Shown one piece after another: positions 51,789 to 60,042 of a stretch of DNA of 64,000 nt. Numbering within the stretch: position 1 is the first letter of the stretch; the number at the start of each line of letters is the position of its first letter. The DNA is from Streptomyces cyaneochromogenes (GTDB lineage: Bacteria > Actinomycetota > Actinomycetes > Streptomycetales > Streptomycetaceae). The notes under the pieces are model-generated. The model saw nothing but the letters and a program-made list of their open reading frames with translations. It was not told the origin of the DNA and searched no databases. Both the position numbers and the translations under genes were made by a program. The DNA is taken from assembly GCF_003963535.1 (NCBI RefSeq), contig NZ_CP034539.1, positions 8,122,001 to 8,186,000 of the forward strand, in the 5' to 3' direction.

Positions 51789-51916
51789 GGATTTGACGGC
51801 AGGACAGCGACAACGGGGCATGGGCAACGGGGCGGCGACGGGGCAGCGACGACCGGGTGGCCCGGACCGTCAGTGTCCGCCTGCCCCGGGAGCACGCCGT
51901 GCATGACGGTGACCGC

Positions 51917-52660
51917 TCACGAACGCAGCGCGTCCGAGAGCGACTTGACGCCGCCGTGCGCCGTGAGGCCCCCGTCCACGGGGATCTCGGCGCCGGTGAT
52001 GAAGGACGCTCCGTCGGAGAGCAGGAACACCACGAGCGGGGTGATCTCGTCCACGGTCCCGGTGCGGCCGAGCGGGGTCTCGCGGATGTTCGCCTCGCGG
52101 AAGGCGGGGGCCGCGGAGGCGGTCATCTCGGTCTCGATGTAGCCGGGGTGGATGATGTTGACGCGTATGCCGCGCGGGCCGAGCTCCAGGGCGGCCGCCT
52201 TCGACAGGCCCCGCAGCGCCCACTTGCCGGCCGTGTAGGCGACCGGGTAGTGACCGGTGAGCGCGGCCGTCGAGCCGACGTTGACGATGGACGACCCCGG
52301 CGGCATCAGCGGGGCGAGGCGCTGGATGCCGAGCAGCGGGCCGGTGACGTTGACCGCGTGGACACGGTCGAAGTCCTCCGGCCGCACCTCACCGATCCGG
52401 GCCCGCCAGGTGATGCCCGCGTTGTTCACCAGGCCGTGGACCTGGCCGTACGACTGCCTGAGGTCGGCGGCGAGTTCGGCCCACTCCTCGTCGCTGGTGA
52501 CGTCGAGGCGGCGGCAGCCGGGGGCGTCCGTCACGTCGGTGGCGATCACCCGGGCGCCCTCGCGGGTCAGCGCCTCGGCCTCGGCGGCGCCCTGGCCGCG
52601 GGCCGCGCCCGTGACGACCACGACCTTGCCGAGGAGCCGCCCGGCGGGGAGGCCGTTCAC
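51917..52660 (-). CDS. SDR-family oxidoreductase
   Basis: A 247-residue short-chain dehydrogenase with a GTG start. The cofactor motif TGAARGQG is near residue 18, the NNAG motif near 80, and the catalytic Ser...Tyr-x3-Lys is VNVGSTAALTGHYPVAYTAGK (about 128-146). It ends with the common ITGAEIPVDGG segment. The start codon overlaps the stop of the broken FAH gene (GTGA), so it is the last cistron of the lower catabolic unit. Probable role: oxidising an alcohol intermediate. Confidence 0.92.
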   Translation of the reverse strand: MNGLPAGRLLGKVVVVTGAARGQGAAEAEALTREGARVIATDVTDAPGCRRLDVTSDEEWAELAADLRQSYGQVHGLVNNAGITWRARIGEVRPEDFDRVHAVNVTGPLLGIQRLAPLMPPGSSIVNVGSTAALTGHYPVAYTAGKWALRGLSKAAALELGPRGIRVNIIHPGYIETEMTASAAPAFREANIRETPLGRTGTVDEITPLVVFLLSDGASFITGAEIPVDGGLTAHGGVKSLSDALRS

Positions 52661-53585
52661 GGCCGCTCCCTGGGACGACGTCGAGCGACCGGAACCGGCA
52701 CCGGATCAGGGCCGGCCACCACGGTGTTGGACACCGAACCGATGCCCTCCACGGTGAGGGTGACGGTGTCGCCGGGCTTCAGAGGCGGCGGGTCCTGTCT
52801 GCCGCGCACCCCCCCCACAGCTCGGCCAGACAGCCGCCGTTGCCGCAGGTCCCGGAGCCGAGCACGTCCCCGGGACGCACCCACGTCCCGCGCGAGGCGT
52901 ACGCGACCATCTCCTCGAAGGTCCAGCTCATGTTGGACAGCAGGTCCTTGCCGATCACCTCGCCGTTGACCTCGGCGGTCAGCGCCAGGCGCAGGAAACC
53001 GTCGGTGTCGCGTTACGGCTCCAGCTCGTCGGCGGTGACCAGGTACGGCCCCAGCGTCGTGGCCGTGTCCTTGCCCTTGCACGGGCCCAGCCCCACCCGC
53101 ATCTCCGCCGACTGAAGGTCGCGGGCCGACCAGTCGTTGAAGACGGTGTAGCCGACGATGTGCTCGCGGGCCTGCTCCGGGGTGAGGTCACGGCCCTCGC
53201 GGCCGATCACGGCGGCGACCTCCAGCTCGAAGTCGAGCACGGCCGACCCCGGCGGCACGGGGATGTCGTCGTGCGGGCCGTACACGGCGTAGGGGTTGGT
53301 GAAGTAGAAGGTCGGCGCCGCGTACCAGCGCTCCGGCACCCCCGCGGCGCCGTCCACCGACCGCCGTACACCCTCCACATGCTCCTCGAAGGTGACGAAG
53401 TCCCGCACGGTGGGCGGCTGGAGGGGCGGCAGCAGACGTACGTCCGACAGCGGGACGGCCGCGCCCAGGGGGTGGGCGCCGATGGCGTCGAGGGGGGAGG
53501 TGCCGTCCGGCAGGGCCCGTACGACGGTGCCCTCCACGACCCCGCACCGACGGCGTCCCTCGTACTCGTAGGTGGCGATGCGCAC
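52657..53585 (-). pseudogene. FAH-family hydrolase, broken by a nonsense codon and a frameshift
   Basis: The reading frame starts normally at 53585 (MRIATYEYEGRRRCGVVEG) and contains FAH motifs VLDFELEVAAVIGREGRDL and GYTVFNDWSARDLQ. After residue 190 (TADELEP) a TAA at 53010-53012 interrupts it; one base change from TAC would restore the family's ELEPYRDTDGF. The same frame then continues through SGTCGNGGCLAELWG, where a run of eight G (52810-52817) shifts the frame; the tail PPPLKPGDTVTLTVEGIGS is in the next frame and stops at 52657. Two independent lesions argue for decay rather than one sequencing slip, but a homopolymer error cannot be excluded for the second. Confidence 0.85.
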
Positions 53586-53598
53586 TGGCCGGCGCCCC

Positions 53599-54531
53599 TT
53601 ACACCGGCGGGGCGACGAACACGCCGCGGTCGACGTCGTTGAACGACTCCTTGGCGACCAGCTCGTTCATCGGGTTCGCCGTGCCCCACTGGTCGGTGAC
53701 CTCGGGCTGGGAGAAGTCGTAGACGTGCGGGTGCCAGGTGTCCTCGTCCAGCTCCTCCAGTTCGGTGGTGTACTCGACGGTGTTGCCGTGCGGGTCGAGG
53801 AAGTACGTGAAGGTGTTGTCGCCCGCCATGTGCCGCCCGGGACCCCATATCTTGCGGACACCGGCCCGCATCACCCGCCCCGAGCCGCGCATGTACTCGT
53901 CCAGGCCACGCATCTCGAAGGAGATGTGATGCAGGGAGGTGTGCGGGCACTGGGCGATGGCCATCGAGTGGTGCTGGTTGCTGATCCGCATGAAGTGCAT
54001 GACCTCGCCCATGTGCGGCGAGCTGAGCGTGTCGGAGAGACGGAAGCCGAGGTGGGTCTCGTACCACTGACGGGTCTTGTTCAGGTCGGGGGAGTTGAGG
54101 ACGACGTGCGACAGGCGGACCGGGATCGCCTCCTTCTCCTCGATGCGACGGTGCCGCCGCGCCGCGACGTCGGCGGAGACCTCGACCGTACGGCCGTCGC
54201 CGTCGAAGAAGCGGAAGCCGTAGCCGCCACCGGGAGTGTCGAGCTTCCCCGGCCGGGACACCAACTGCACGCCCCGCGCGAGCAGTTGCTCGGCGAGCGT
54301 GTCCACGTCGGCCGGGCTGCCCGCACCGTACGAGACCAGGTCGAGGCGCTTCTCCTCGGCCTTGCGAAGCCGTACGACGTACTGCTCGGGCGAGCCCTCG
54401 GCGGCCAGGAAGGAGATGCCGGAGTCCTCGGCGACCTTGGTCAGGCCCCAGACGCCGGCGTAGAAGTCGAGTTGCCTGTCGTAGTCGGGTACGGCGAGGT
54501 CGACGTGGCGGAGGTGGGTGAGCAGACGCAT
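53599..54531 (-). CDS. VOC-family extradiol ring-cleavage dioxygenase
   Basis: A 310-residue protein with two vicinal-oxygen-chelate modules. In the catalytic second module, His in RLSHVVLNSPDL, His in SLHHISFEM and Glu in GNTVEYTTELEEL form the expected Fe(II) 2-His-1-Glu site. Such enzymes open catechol-type rings beside the two hydroxyls. The gene lies between the amidohydrolase gene (4 bases) and the broken FAH gene (13 bases). Catechol, homoprotocatechuate or related diols are possible substrates. Confidence 0.9.
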   Translation of the reverse strand: MRLLTHLRHVDLAVPDYDRQLDFYAGVWGLTKVAEDSGISFLAAEGSPEQYVVRLRKAEEKRLDLVSYGAGSPADVDTLAEQLLARGVQLVSRPGKLDTPGGGYGFRFFDGDGRTVEVSADVAARRHRRIEEKEAIPVRLSHVVLNSPDLNKTRQWYETHLGFRLSDTLSSPHMGEVMHFMRISNQHHSMAIAQCPHTSLHHISFEMRGLDEYMRGSGRVMRAGVRKIWGPGRHMAGDNTFTYFLDPHGNTVEYTTELEELDEDTWHPHVYDFSQPEVTDQWGTANPMNELVAKESFNDVDRGVFVAPPV

Positions 54532-54535
54532 GGTG

Positions 54536-55534
54536 TCAGTCCTTCCGGAGGAGCAGGGCGGCGTTGCCGCCTCGTACGGCGTCGAAGTCGGCATCGGACA
54601 GCCGCGCGGCGCGCAGCGCGCCGACGGGGTCCTCGGTGCCCATGTCGAAGGGGAAGTCGGAGCCGAGCAGGACCCGGTCGGCACCCGCCACCCGGATCAA
54701 CTCCCGCAGGACGTACGGGTCGTGGACGAGGGAGTCGAAGTACAGGCGCTTGAGATAGCTGCTGGGCAGGTGGGCGCAGCCCGCACCCGCGTCGGAGCGC
54801 GCGGACCAGGCGTGGTCGGAGCGGCCGAGGTGCGTCGGCAGATAGCCGCCGCCGTGCGCCGCGATCAGCTTGAGTCCTGGATGGCGGTCCAGGACGCCCG
54901 AGAAGATGAGATGGGACAGCGCGACGGCGTTCTCCGTCGGCTGCCCGACCGTGTTGGACAGGTACCACCGGTCCAGGCGTTCGTCGAGCGTGCAGCCGAA
55001 GGGGTGCAGGAAGAGGATCGCGCCCGTGTCCTCGGCCCGCGTCCAGAAGGGTTCGTACGCCGGGTCCGACAGCTCGCGGCCCGGGGCGTGCGAGGAGATC
55101 TCGACTCCCAGCAGGCCGAGCCCCATGGCGTGTTCGAGGGTGCGCACCGCCAACTTCGGGTGCTGCAGGGGCGCGAGACCGAGGCCGTGGAGCCGGCCGG
55201 GCGCCCGGGCGCAGTGCGCGGCCGTCGCCTCACCCGCCAGCAGGCAGAGCTTCTCGGCCGTCTCCTCGTCCGCCCAGTAGTGGTAGTGCGACGGGGAGGG
55301 GCTGACGAGCTGCACGTCCACGCCCTGCGCGTCCATCGCGGAGAGGCGCACGGCGACGTCGGTCAGGGCCGGGACGCGCTCGCGCACCATGGGGCCGTTG
55401 ACGGCGAGCGCGGCCGGGCCGTTGCGGAGGGCGTCCAGCGCCCTGGCCTCGGCGAGTCCGGGCCGGCCGGCCACCAGGGCGTCGACCTCGGGGAGCAGGA
55501 CGTGCGCGTGCACGTCGACGGTGGGCGCGGTCAC
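54536..55534 (-). CDS. Amidohydrolase-2 family protein (ACMSD-like decarboxylase)
   Basis: A 332-residue TIM-barrel metal enzyme from a GTG at 55534. Metal-site motifs are VDVHAHVLLPE (HxH), FLHPFG, IAAHGGGYLP and LGSDFPFDMG with the final aspartate. The family includes aminocarboxymuconate-semialdehyde and gamma-resorcylate decarboxylases. Its start overlaps the stop of the FAD monooxygenase gene by 4 bases (GTGA). In the pathway it may decarboxylate the ring-cleavage product or an aromatic acid. Confidence 0.9.
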   Translation of the reverse strand: MTAPTVDVHAHVLLPEVDALVAGRPGLAEARALDALRNGPAALAVNGPMVRERVPALTDVAVRLSAMDAQGVDVQLVSPSPSHYHYWADEETAEKLCLLAGEATAAHCARAPGRLHGLGLAPLQHPKLAVRTLEHAMGLGLLGVEISSHAPGRELSDPAYEPFWTRAEDTGAILFLHPFGCTLDERLDRWYLSNTVGQPTENAVALSHLIFSGVLDRHPGLKLIAAHGGGYLPTHLGRSDHAWSARSDAGAGCAHLPSSYLKRLYFDSLVHDPYVLRELIRVAGADRVLLGSDFPFDMGTEDPVGALRAARLSDADFDAVRGGNAALLLRKD

Positions 55535-56700
55535 GGACGCTCCTTCAGCAGGGTCATCGTGCGGCCGAGCAGCCCGGCCATGTCGGGGTCGCGCACGCCG
55601 TCCAGCTGCCACTGGCCGATCTGCACCGACGCCTCGACGACGGTGCGCACTCGGGCGATGCGGCGGTCGTAGTAGGCCTGGAACAGCTCGTCGTCCCACT
55701 CCCGACCGCTGCTCAGCAGCTCGGCGAGGACGGCGGAGTCCTCCAGGGACATGGCCGCGCCCTGCGCGATCGTGGGCGGGCAGCAGTGGGCGGCGTCGCC
55801 GACGAGCACGACCCGGCCCCGGTGCCAGGAGCCCTCGACCAGCAGCCGGTCGAACCAGGTGTAGTTGACCTGCTTCGGATCGGTGATGTGCTCGGTGATC
55901 TCCGGCCAGACCCCGCCGTAGGCCCGCGCCAGCCGGCGCATCTCGTCGGCGTACGCGGCCGGGTCGAGCGCGGCGCGGTCGCGGCACGCCTCGACGACGT
56001 AGGCATAGAGGGTGTGCTCGCCGGTGGGGGTGTAGCCGGCGATGTAGGCGGGGCCGCCGTAGGCGAGGTCGGTGCGCGTCACGCCCGCCGGCCGCGGGGC
56101 GGCGATACGCCAGATGGCCATGCCCGTGGGCTCGGGTCTCTCGGTGATGCCGATCGCGGCACGGGTGGCGGAATTGAGCCCGTCGGCGCCGATCACCAGG
56201 TCGTAGCGGCCCTCGCTGCCGTCGCTGAAGCGCACCGAGACCCCGTCGGCGCCCTGCTCCAGGGACTCGGCGGTGGTGCCGAGCCGAACCCGCGCGCCGG
56301 ACTCACGGACCGCGTCGATGAGGATCTGCTGGAGCTGCGGGCGCTGCATGCCGAGGGTGGCGGGCAGGTCCTCCCCGCCGGTCCGGAAGTCCTCGGCGAC
56401 GAAGAGGACGGTGCCGTCGGGGGTGGTCACGCCCAGCGAGCCGTACGGGTAGCCGCAGGCGGCTATGCGCTCCCACACGCCCAGTTCGCGCAGGACCCGC
56501 AGGGCATTGCCCTGGAGGGTGATGCCGGAGCCTGTGGTGGCGTTCCAGTCGGGCCTGGCCTCGATCAGGTCGACGGCGATGCCGGCGCGGCGCAGCAGGA
56601 TGGCTGCGGCGTTGCCGGAGGCGCCCCCGCCGATGACGAGGACGGTGGGGGTGGCGGTGCCCCCAGCGGGAGGCTGGGGGAGGGTGCGGCTGTCGGTCAT
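55531..56700 (-). CDS. FAD-dependent aromatic-ring monooxygenase
   Basis: A 389-residue class A flavoprotein hydroxylase. FAD motifs are TVLVIGGGASGNAAAILL (GxGxxG), YDLVIGADGLNS (DG motif) and RVVLVGDAAHCCPPTIAQGAAM (GD motif). Such enzymes hydroxylate phenolic acids using NAD(P)H and oxygen. It is the first gene of the lower catabolic unit. The N-terminal residues 6-14 are encoded by a G/C mini-hairpin (56660-56680), probably a repeat that extended the N-terminus. Confidence 0.92.
   Translation of the reverse strand: MTDSRTLPQPPAGGTATPTVLVIGGGASGNAAAILLRRAGIAVDLIEARPDWNATTGSGITLQGNALRVLRELGVWERIAACGYPYGSLGVTTPDGTVLFVAEDFRTGGEDLPATLGMQRPQLQQILIDAVRESGARVRLGTTAESLEQGADGVSVRFSDGSEGRYDLVIGADGLNSATRAAIGITERPEPTGMAIWRIAAPRPAGVTRTDLAYGGPAYIAGYTPTGEHTLYAYVVEACRDRAALDPAAYADEMRRLARAYGGVWPEITEHITDPKQVNYTWFDRLLVEGSWHRGRVVLVGDAAHCCPPTIAQGAAMSLEDSAVLAELLSSGREWDDELFQAYYDRRIARVRTVVEASVQIGQWQLDGVRDPDMAGLLGRTMTLLKERP
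56660..56680. repeat. G/C mini-hairpin at the 5' end of the monooxygenase gene
   Basis: A perfect 8-bp stem CCCCCAGC / GCTGGGGG with loop GGGAG lies within the first 15 codons. It belongs with the elements at 25951-25989 and 8453-8478. Confidence 0.6.
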
Positions 56701-56773
56701 GTCGGGGTCCCTCCCGAGGTGGGGCCGCGCGGCGTCGGGCGGCGGGGGTGCGGGTGTGCAGGGGAGACGCGGT

Positions 56774-56806
56774 GTGCATGGGAGTGCGGGGGTGCATGGG
56801 AGTGCG
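56774..56806. repeat. Short tandem repeat, 18-base period
   Basis: Two copies of GTGCATGGGAGTGCG (56774-56788 and 56792-56806) lie in a G/T-rich run 74 bases upstream of the monooxygenase start. Confidence 0.55.
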
Positions 56807-56885
56807 TGTGTGCGGGGGTGCGGCTCGTGCGCTCCGAGTGCGAGCCGGACAAATCCGGCGGATACTCGGTTGCGGTGGTGTGAGA

Positions 56886-56919
56886 GGCCACCCGTCAGTG
56901 AGCGGACTGACGGGTGGCC
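56886..56919. terminator. Strong hairpin separating the two catabolic units
   Basis: A perfect 14-bp stem GGCCACCCGTCAGT / ACTGACGGGTGGCC with loop GAGCGG, 68 bases past the stop of the cyclase gene. It probably ends the upper FAH-cyclase transcript before the monooxygenase unit. Confidence 0.85.
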
Positions 56920-56986
56920 AGGGGGCCGGATGCCGGACGGGCCACCGTGGCGGGGGAGAAGGACGTGGCCGACAGGCGTGCGGGCG

Positions 56987-57949
56987 CTACTTGACGGCGA
57001 TGGGATTGACGGGGGAGCCCACGGCCCCGGTGATGGGCAGCGGAGCGGCGGTGAGCCAGAACTCGTACACGCCGTCCGTCGCGCAGTCCCCGGCGAGCGC
57101 CTCCAGGTCCCACATCTCGCCGATCAGCAGTCCCAGGTGGGGGATGACGACCTGGTGCAGCGGCTGGAAGGCGTTCTCGAACTCGTTCGGCCGTACCTCG
57201 AACCCCCATGTGTCGGTGGCGATCGCGGCGATCTCGCCGCGGTGCAGCCAGCCGGCCGTGGTGAACGACAGCCCCGGCGCGGGCCCGCCCGCGTAGTCGC
57301 CCCAGCCGTCGCGGCGCACCCGGGCCAGCTGCCCGGTCCGTACGACGACGATGTCGCCGCGGCCCACGCTCACCCCGTGCGCCGCGGCGGTCGCGGTCAG
57401 GTGCTCCTCGGTGACGGCGAACCCGTCGGGCAGCTCGCCGTCCTGGCCGACCACGCGGCCCACGTCCAGCAGCACACCACGCCCGGCGACGTGGGGCGCC
57501 ATGTGCTCGATGCCGGTGACCAGGTCGCCGTCGGAGGTGACGACCTTCTCCGCCGCCCGCCCGTTCCAGGCGTTGCCGTGGTCGAAGATGTGCCCGAGCC
57601 CGTCCCACTGGGTGGAGCACTGCAGCGGCATCGCGATCACGTCGTCGGCGCCGCCGATGCCGTGTGGGAAGCCCTGGTTGCCCAGCGCCGCGTCGGTGCC
57701 CGTGTCGAGCATCGTGTGCACGGGGTTGGTGCGCCGGCGCCAGCCCTTCTGCGGCCCGTTCATGTCGAACCGCTGCGACAGCGAGAAGCTCACGCCCCGC
57801 CGCACCAGCGCGGCGCCCTCCCGGCGCTTGGCCTCGTCGAGGAGGTTCAGGGTGCCGAGCACGTCGTTCGCGCCCCAGCGCCCCCAGTTGGAGTAGGCCT
57901 TGGCGGCTTCGGCGATCGCGCCCTCGGGGTCGGTCCGGTCCAGGCTCAC
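56987..57949 (-). CDS. Cyclase-family metal hydrolase (kynurenine-formamidase-like)
   Basis: A 320-residue protein from a GTG at 57949 (VSLDRTDPEGAIAEAAKAYS). It matches the cyclase family PF04199, with the metal-binding segment STQWDGLGHIFDHGN in place of the HxGTHxDxPxH of KynB, and later GRGVLLDVG and GDIVVVRTGQ. Members hydrolyse formyl-anilides, isatin or related amides. The start overlaps the stop of the FAH gene, so they are coupled. Substrate not predictable. Confidence 0.88.
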   Translation of the reverse strand: MSLDRTDPEGAIAEAAKAYSNWGRWGANDVLGTLNLLDEAKRREGAALVRRGVSFSLSQRFDMNGPQKGWRRRTNPVHTMLDTGTDAALGNQGFPHGIGGADDVIAMPLQCSTQWDGLGHIFDHGNAWNGRAAEKVVTSDGDLVTGIEHMAPHVAGRGVLLDVGRVVGQDGELPDGFAVTEEHLTATAAAHGVSVGRGDIVVVRTGQLARVRRDGWGDYAGGPAPGLSFTTAGWLHRGEIAAIATDTWGFEVRPNEFENAFQPLHQVVIPHLGLLIGEMWDLEALAGDCATDGVYEFWLTAAPLPITGAVGSPVNPIAVK

Positions 57950-58926
57950 GACGCCTCCTCCACACACCGCGTGCGCTGTACGCCCAGCCCGGTGATCGTC
58001 CCCTCCATGACGTCGCCGTCGCGCAGCAGCCGCCCCCAGTGCAGGCCGTTGCCGGCCGGGCTGCCGGTCAGCACCAGGTCGCCCGGCAGGAGCCGGGAGG
58101 TCTGCGAGATGTACGACACCAGCCGCGCGACGCCGAAGAGCATGTCCTTGGTGGACTCGTCCTGCATGGTGTCGCCGTTGAGCTTGAGGGTGACCCGCAG
58201 ACCACCCGGGTCGGCGATCGACTCGGCCGGCACGAGCCACGGCCCGAGCGGGGTGAAGCCCGGCGCGTTCTTGCAGCGCAGCCAGTCGGTGCCGATGGCC
58301 TTCATGTCCCGCCGGAACACGGTCGCACGATCGGTGAGGTCGTTGGCGATGGTGTACCCGGCGACGTGCCCCAGCGCCTCCTCCACCGACACCCGGTAAG
58401 CGGGCTCGGCGATCACGGCCGCCAACTCCAGCTCCCAGTCCGGCTGTTCGGCCCACGCGGGCAGGACGACGTCGTCGTACGGACCGGCGACGGTGCTCGG
58501 CAGACCGATGAACACGTACGGCAGGTCCTCGGCGGCCCGCCGGTCCATGACCGCCGCTACCTCGGCCCGCGCCTCCTCGACCGTGCGCGGATCGTCGGGG
58601 GAGCGGTGCGCGACCTCCAGGTCGATCACGTGCTGCCGGTAGTTGGCGCCGGACTGGAAGATCTGCCGGGGCTCGACCGGGGCGTGCACCCGCAGCCCCT
58701 CCAGCGGCTGCCAGTCCCGGGCGTCGTCGTCGGCCAGGGCGCGCAGCAGGGGGAGCGTGTCCGCCCACCGTCCCAGTACGGCACGCACGTCGGACGGCGC
58801 CGAGTCCAGGGCCCGGCTCAGGTCGAGCACTCGTTCCCCGGCCAGGAGACCGGGGAACGGGTCCCCGTCCGGGGCGGAGAACGTGCCGAGTGCGAACGGG
58901 CCGGCAGGTTGCACGAGCGTTGCCAT
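57946..58926 (-). CDS. Fumarylacetoacetate-hydrolase-family protein (intact copy)
   Basis: A 326-residue protein; ATG at 58926 follows the strong GCAGGAGGAAA. The FAH fold is complete, with QPDWELELAAVIAEPAYRVS (metal ligands), GYTIANDLTDRATVFRRD, LPGDLVLTGSPAGNG and a GDVMEGTITGLG tail. Members hydrolyse or decarboxylate 2,4-dioxo and 2-hydroxy-dienoic acids from ring cleavage. It is the first gene left of the LysR control region. The other FAH gene in the locus, at 52.7-53.6 kb, is broken and only distantly similar. Confidence 0.92.
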   Translation of the reverse strand: MATLVQPAGPFALGTFSAPDGDPFPGLLAGERVLDLSRALDSAPSDVRAVLGRWADTLPLLRALADDDARDWQPLEGLRVHAPVEPRQIFQSGANYRQHVIDLEVAHRSPDDPRTVEEARAEVAAVMDRRAAEDLPYVFIGLPSTVAGPYDDVVLPAWAEQPDWELELAAVIAEPAYRVSVEEALGHVAGYTIANDLTDRATVFRRDMKAIGTDWLRCKNAPGFTPLGPWLVPAESIADPGGLRVTLKLNGDTMQDESTKDMLFGVARLVSYISQTSRLLPGDLVLTGSPAGNGLHWGRLLRDGDVMEGTITGLGVQRTRCVEEAS

Positions 58927-58983
58927 CAGATTTCCTCCTGCTGGGTTGCGGTCTACTCTGGCCCTGGTCGACGAATCACGGAA

Positions 58984-59020
58984 ATCAATCTTGTGGATGT
59001 GCCGTATCCACGACACGGAT
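58984..59020. promoter_or_regulatory. Two ATC-N9-GAT boxes, candidate LysR operators
   Basis: ATC-N9-GAT occurs at 58984-58998 and again at 59006-59020, starting 22 bases apart, about two helical turns. This is the arrangement known from NodD and other LysR-type regulators. A further inverted repeat GTGGAT-N7-ATCCAC overlaps them. The boxes lie midway between the divergent FAH operon and the LysR gene. Confidence 0.65.
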
Positions 59021-59046
59021 GGCTTTCGCTCGCTAGGTGGTGCCCG

Positions 59047-59958
59047 GTGAACCTGTCCCGACTCGACCTCAACCTGGTCGTGGCCCTGCGCGCGCTGCTG
59101 GAGGAACGCAACGTCACCCGGGCCGGCGAGCGCATCGGACTGAGCCAGCCGGCGATGAGCGCGGCCCTGTCCCGGCTGCGCCGCCATTTCGACGACGAAC
59201 TGCTCGCCCGGACCGGCAACGCCTACGAACTGACGCCGCTCGGCGTCGCGCTGCGGGACCGCAGCGCCACCGCCTGCGATCTGCTGGAACGCGTCTTCGC
59301 CAGCCAGGCCGACTTCGACCCGGCCGCCGAGTCACGCGAGTTCACCCTCCTCGCCTCCGACTACAGCGCGTCCGTGTTCGGCTCCGCGCTCGCCCGCGCC
59401 GTACACCACGAGGCCCCCGGAATCCGGGTCGCCTTCCAGCACCCGGCGCCCTCCGTCGACGAGAACACCGCCGCCCTGCTGAGCACCGTCGACGGACTGC
59501 TGATGCCGCACGGTGTCATCGACGGCTTCCCCTCCATCGACCTCTACCAGGACCGCTGGCTGTGCATGATCGCCGACGACCACCCCGAGGTCGGCGACGC
59601 CCTCACCCTCGACAACCTCGCCCGACTGCCCTGGGCCGTCTACCAGCGCCCCTACGACGCCCCGGCCGCCCGCCAGCTGAGCATGCTCGGCATCAGCCCC
59701 CAAGTGGAGGTCTCCGTCCAGACGTTCCAACTGCTGCCGCACATGGTCGAGGGCACCCGCCGGGTCGCGATGATCCAGGAACGGCTGGCGCGCAGGGCGG
59801 TGCGCTCGGCGGCGGTGCGTGTGCTGCCCTGTCCCTTCGAGGCGGTGCCGGTGCAGGTGGCGTTGTGGTGGCATCCGGTGCATGCGCAGGACGCGGCGCA
59901 CATCTGGCTGCGGGAGAAGGCGGCGGAGGTGGGGGCGGGGCTGATGGAGGGGGGGTGA
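59047..59958 (+). CDS. LysR-family transcriptional regulator
   Basis: A 303-residue protein from a GTG at 59047 (VNLSRLDLNLVVALRALLEERNVTRAGERIGLSQPAMSAALSRLRRHF), a classic LysR helix-turn-helix of the NodD/NahR subgroup (note LSQPAMSAALSRLR). Residues 90-300 form the periplasmic-binding-protein-like effector domain. It is divergent from the catabolic genes, 120 bases away, and probably activates them when bound to an aromatic acid. Confidence 0.93.
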   Translation: MNLSRLDLNLVVALRALLEERNVTRAGERIGLSQPAMSAALSRLRRHFDDELLARTGNAYELTPLGVALRDRSATACDLLERVFASQADFDPAAESREFTLLASDYSASVFGSALARAVHHEAPGIRVAFQHPAPSVDENTAALLSTVDGLLMPHGVIDGFPSIDLYQDRWLCMIADDHPEVGDALTLDNLARLPWAVYQRPYDAPAARQLSMLGISPQVEVSVQTFQLLPHMVEGTRRVAMIQERLARRAVRSAAVRVLPCPFEAVPVQVALWWHPVHAQDAAHIWLREKAAEVGAGLMEGG

Positions 59959-60012
59959 GACGGGCCGAGGCGGGCCGGCTGCGGGCCCGTCCTGGCCGGC
60001 CGCGCTCACGCG

Positions 60013-60042
60013 GCGGGGCCGCATGTCTCATTGCGGCCCCGC
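60013..60042. terminator. Hairpin between convergent LysR and MFS genes
   Basis: An 11-bp perfect stem GCGGGGCCGCA / TGCGGCCCCGC with 8-base loop; it overlaps the last codons of the MFS gene and probably serves both genes. Confidence 0.7.
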
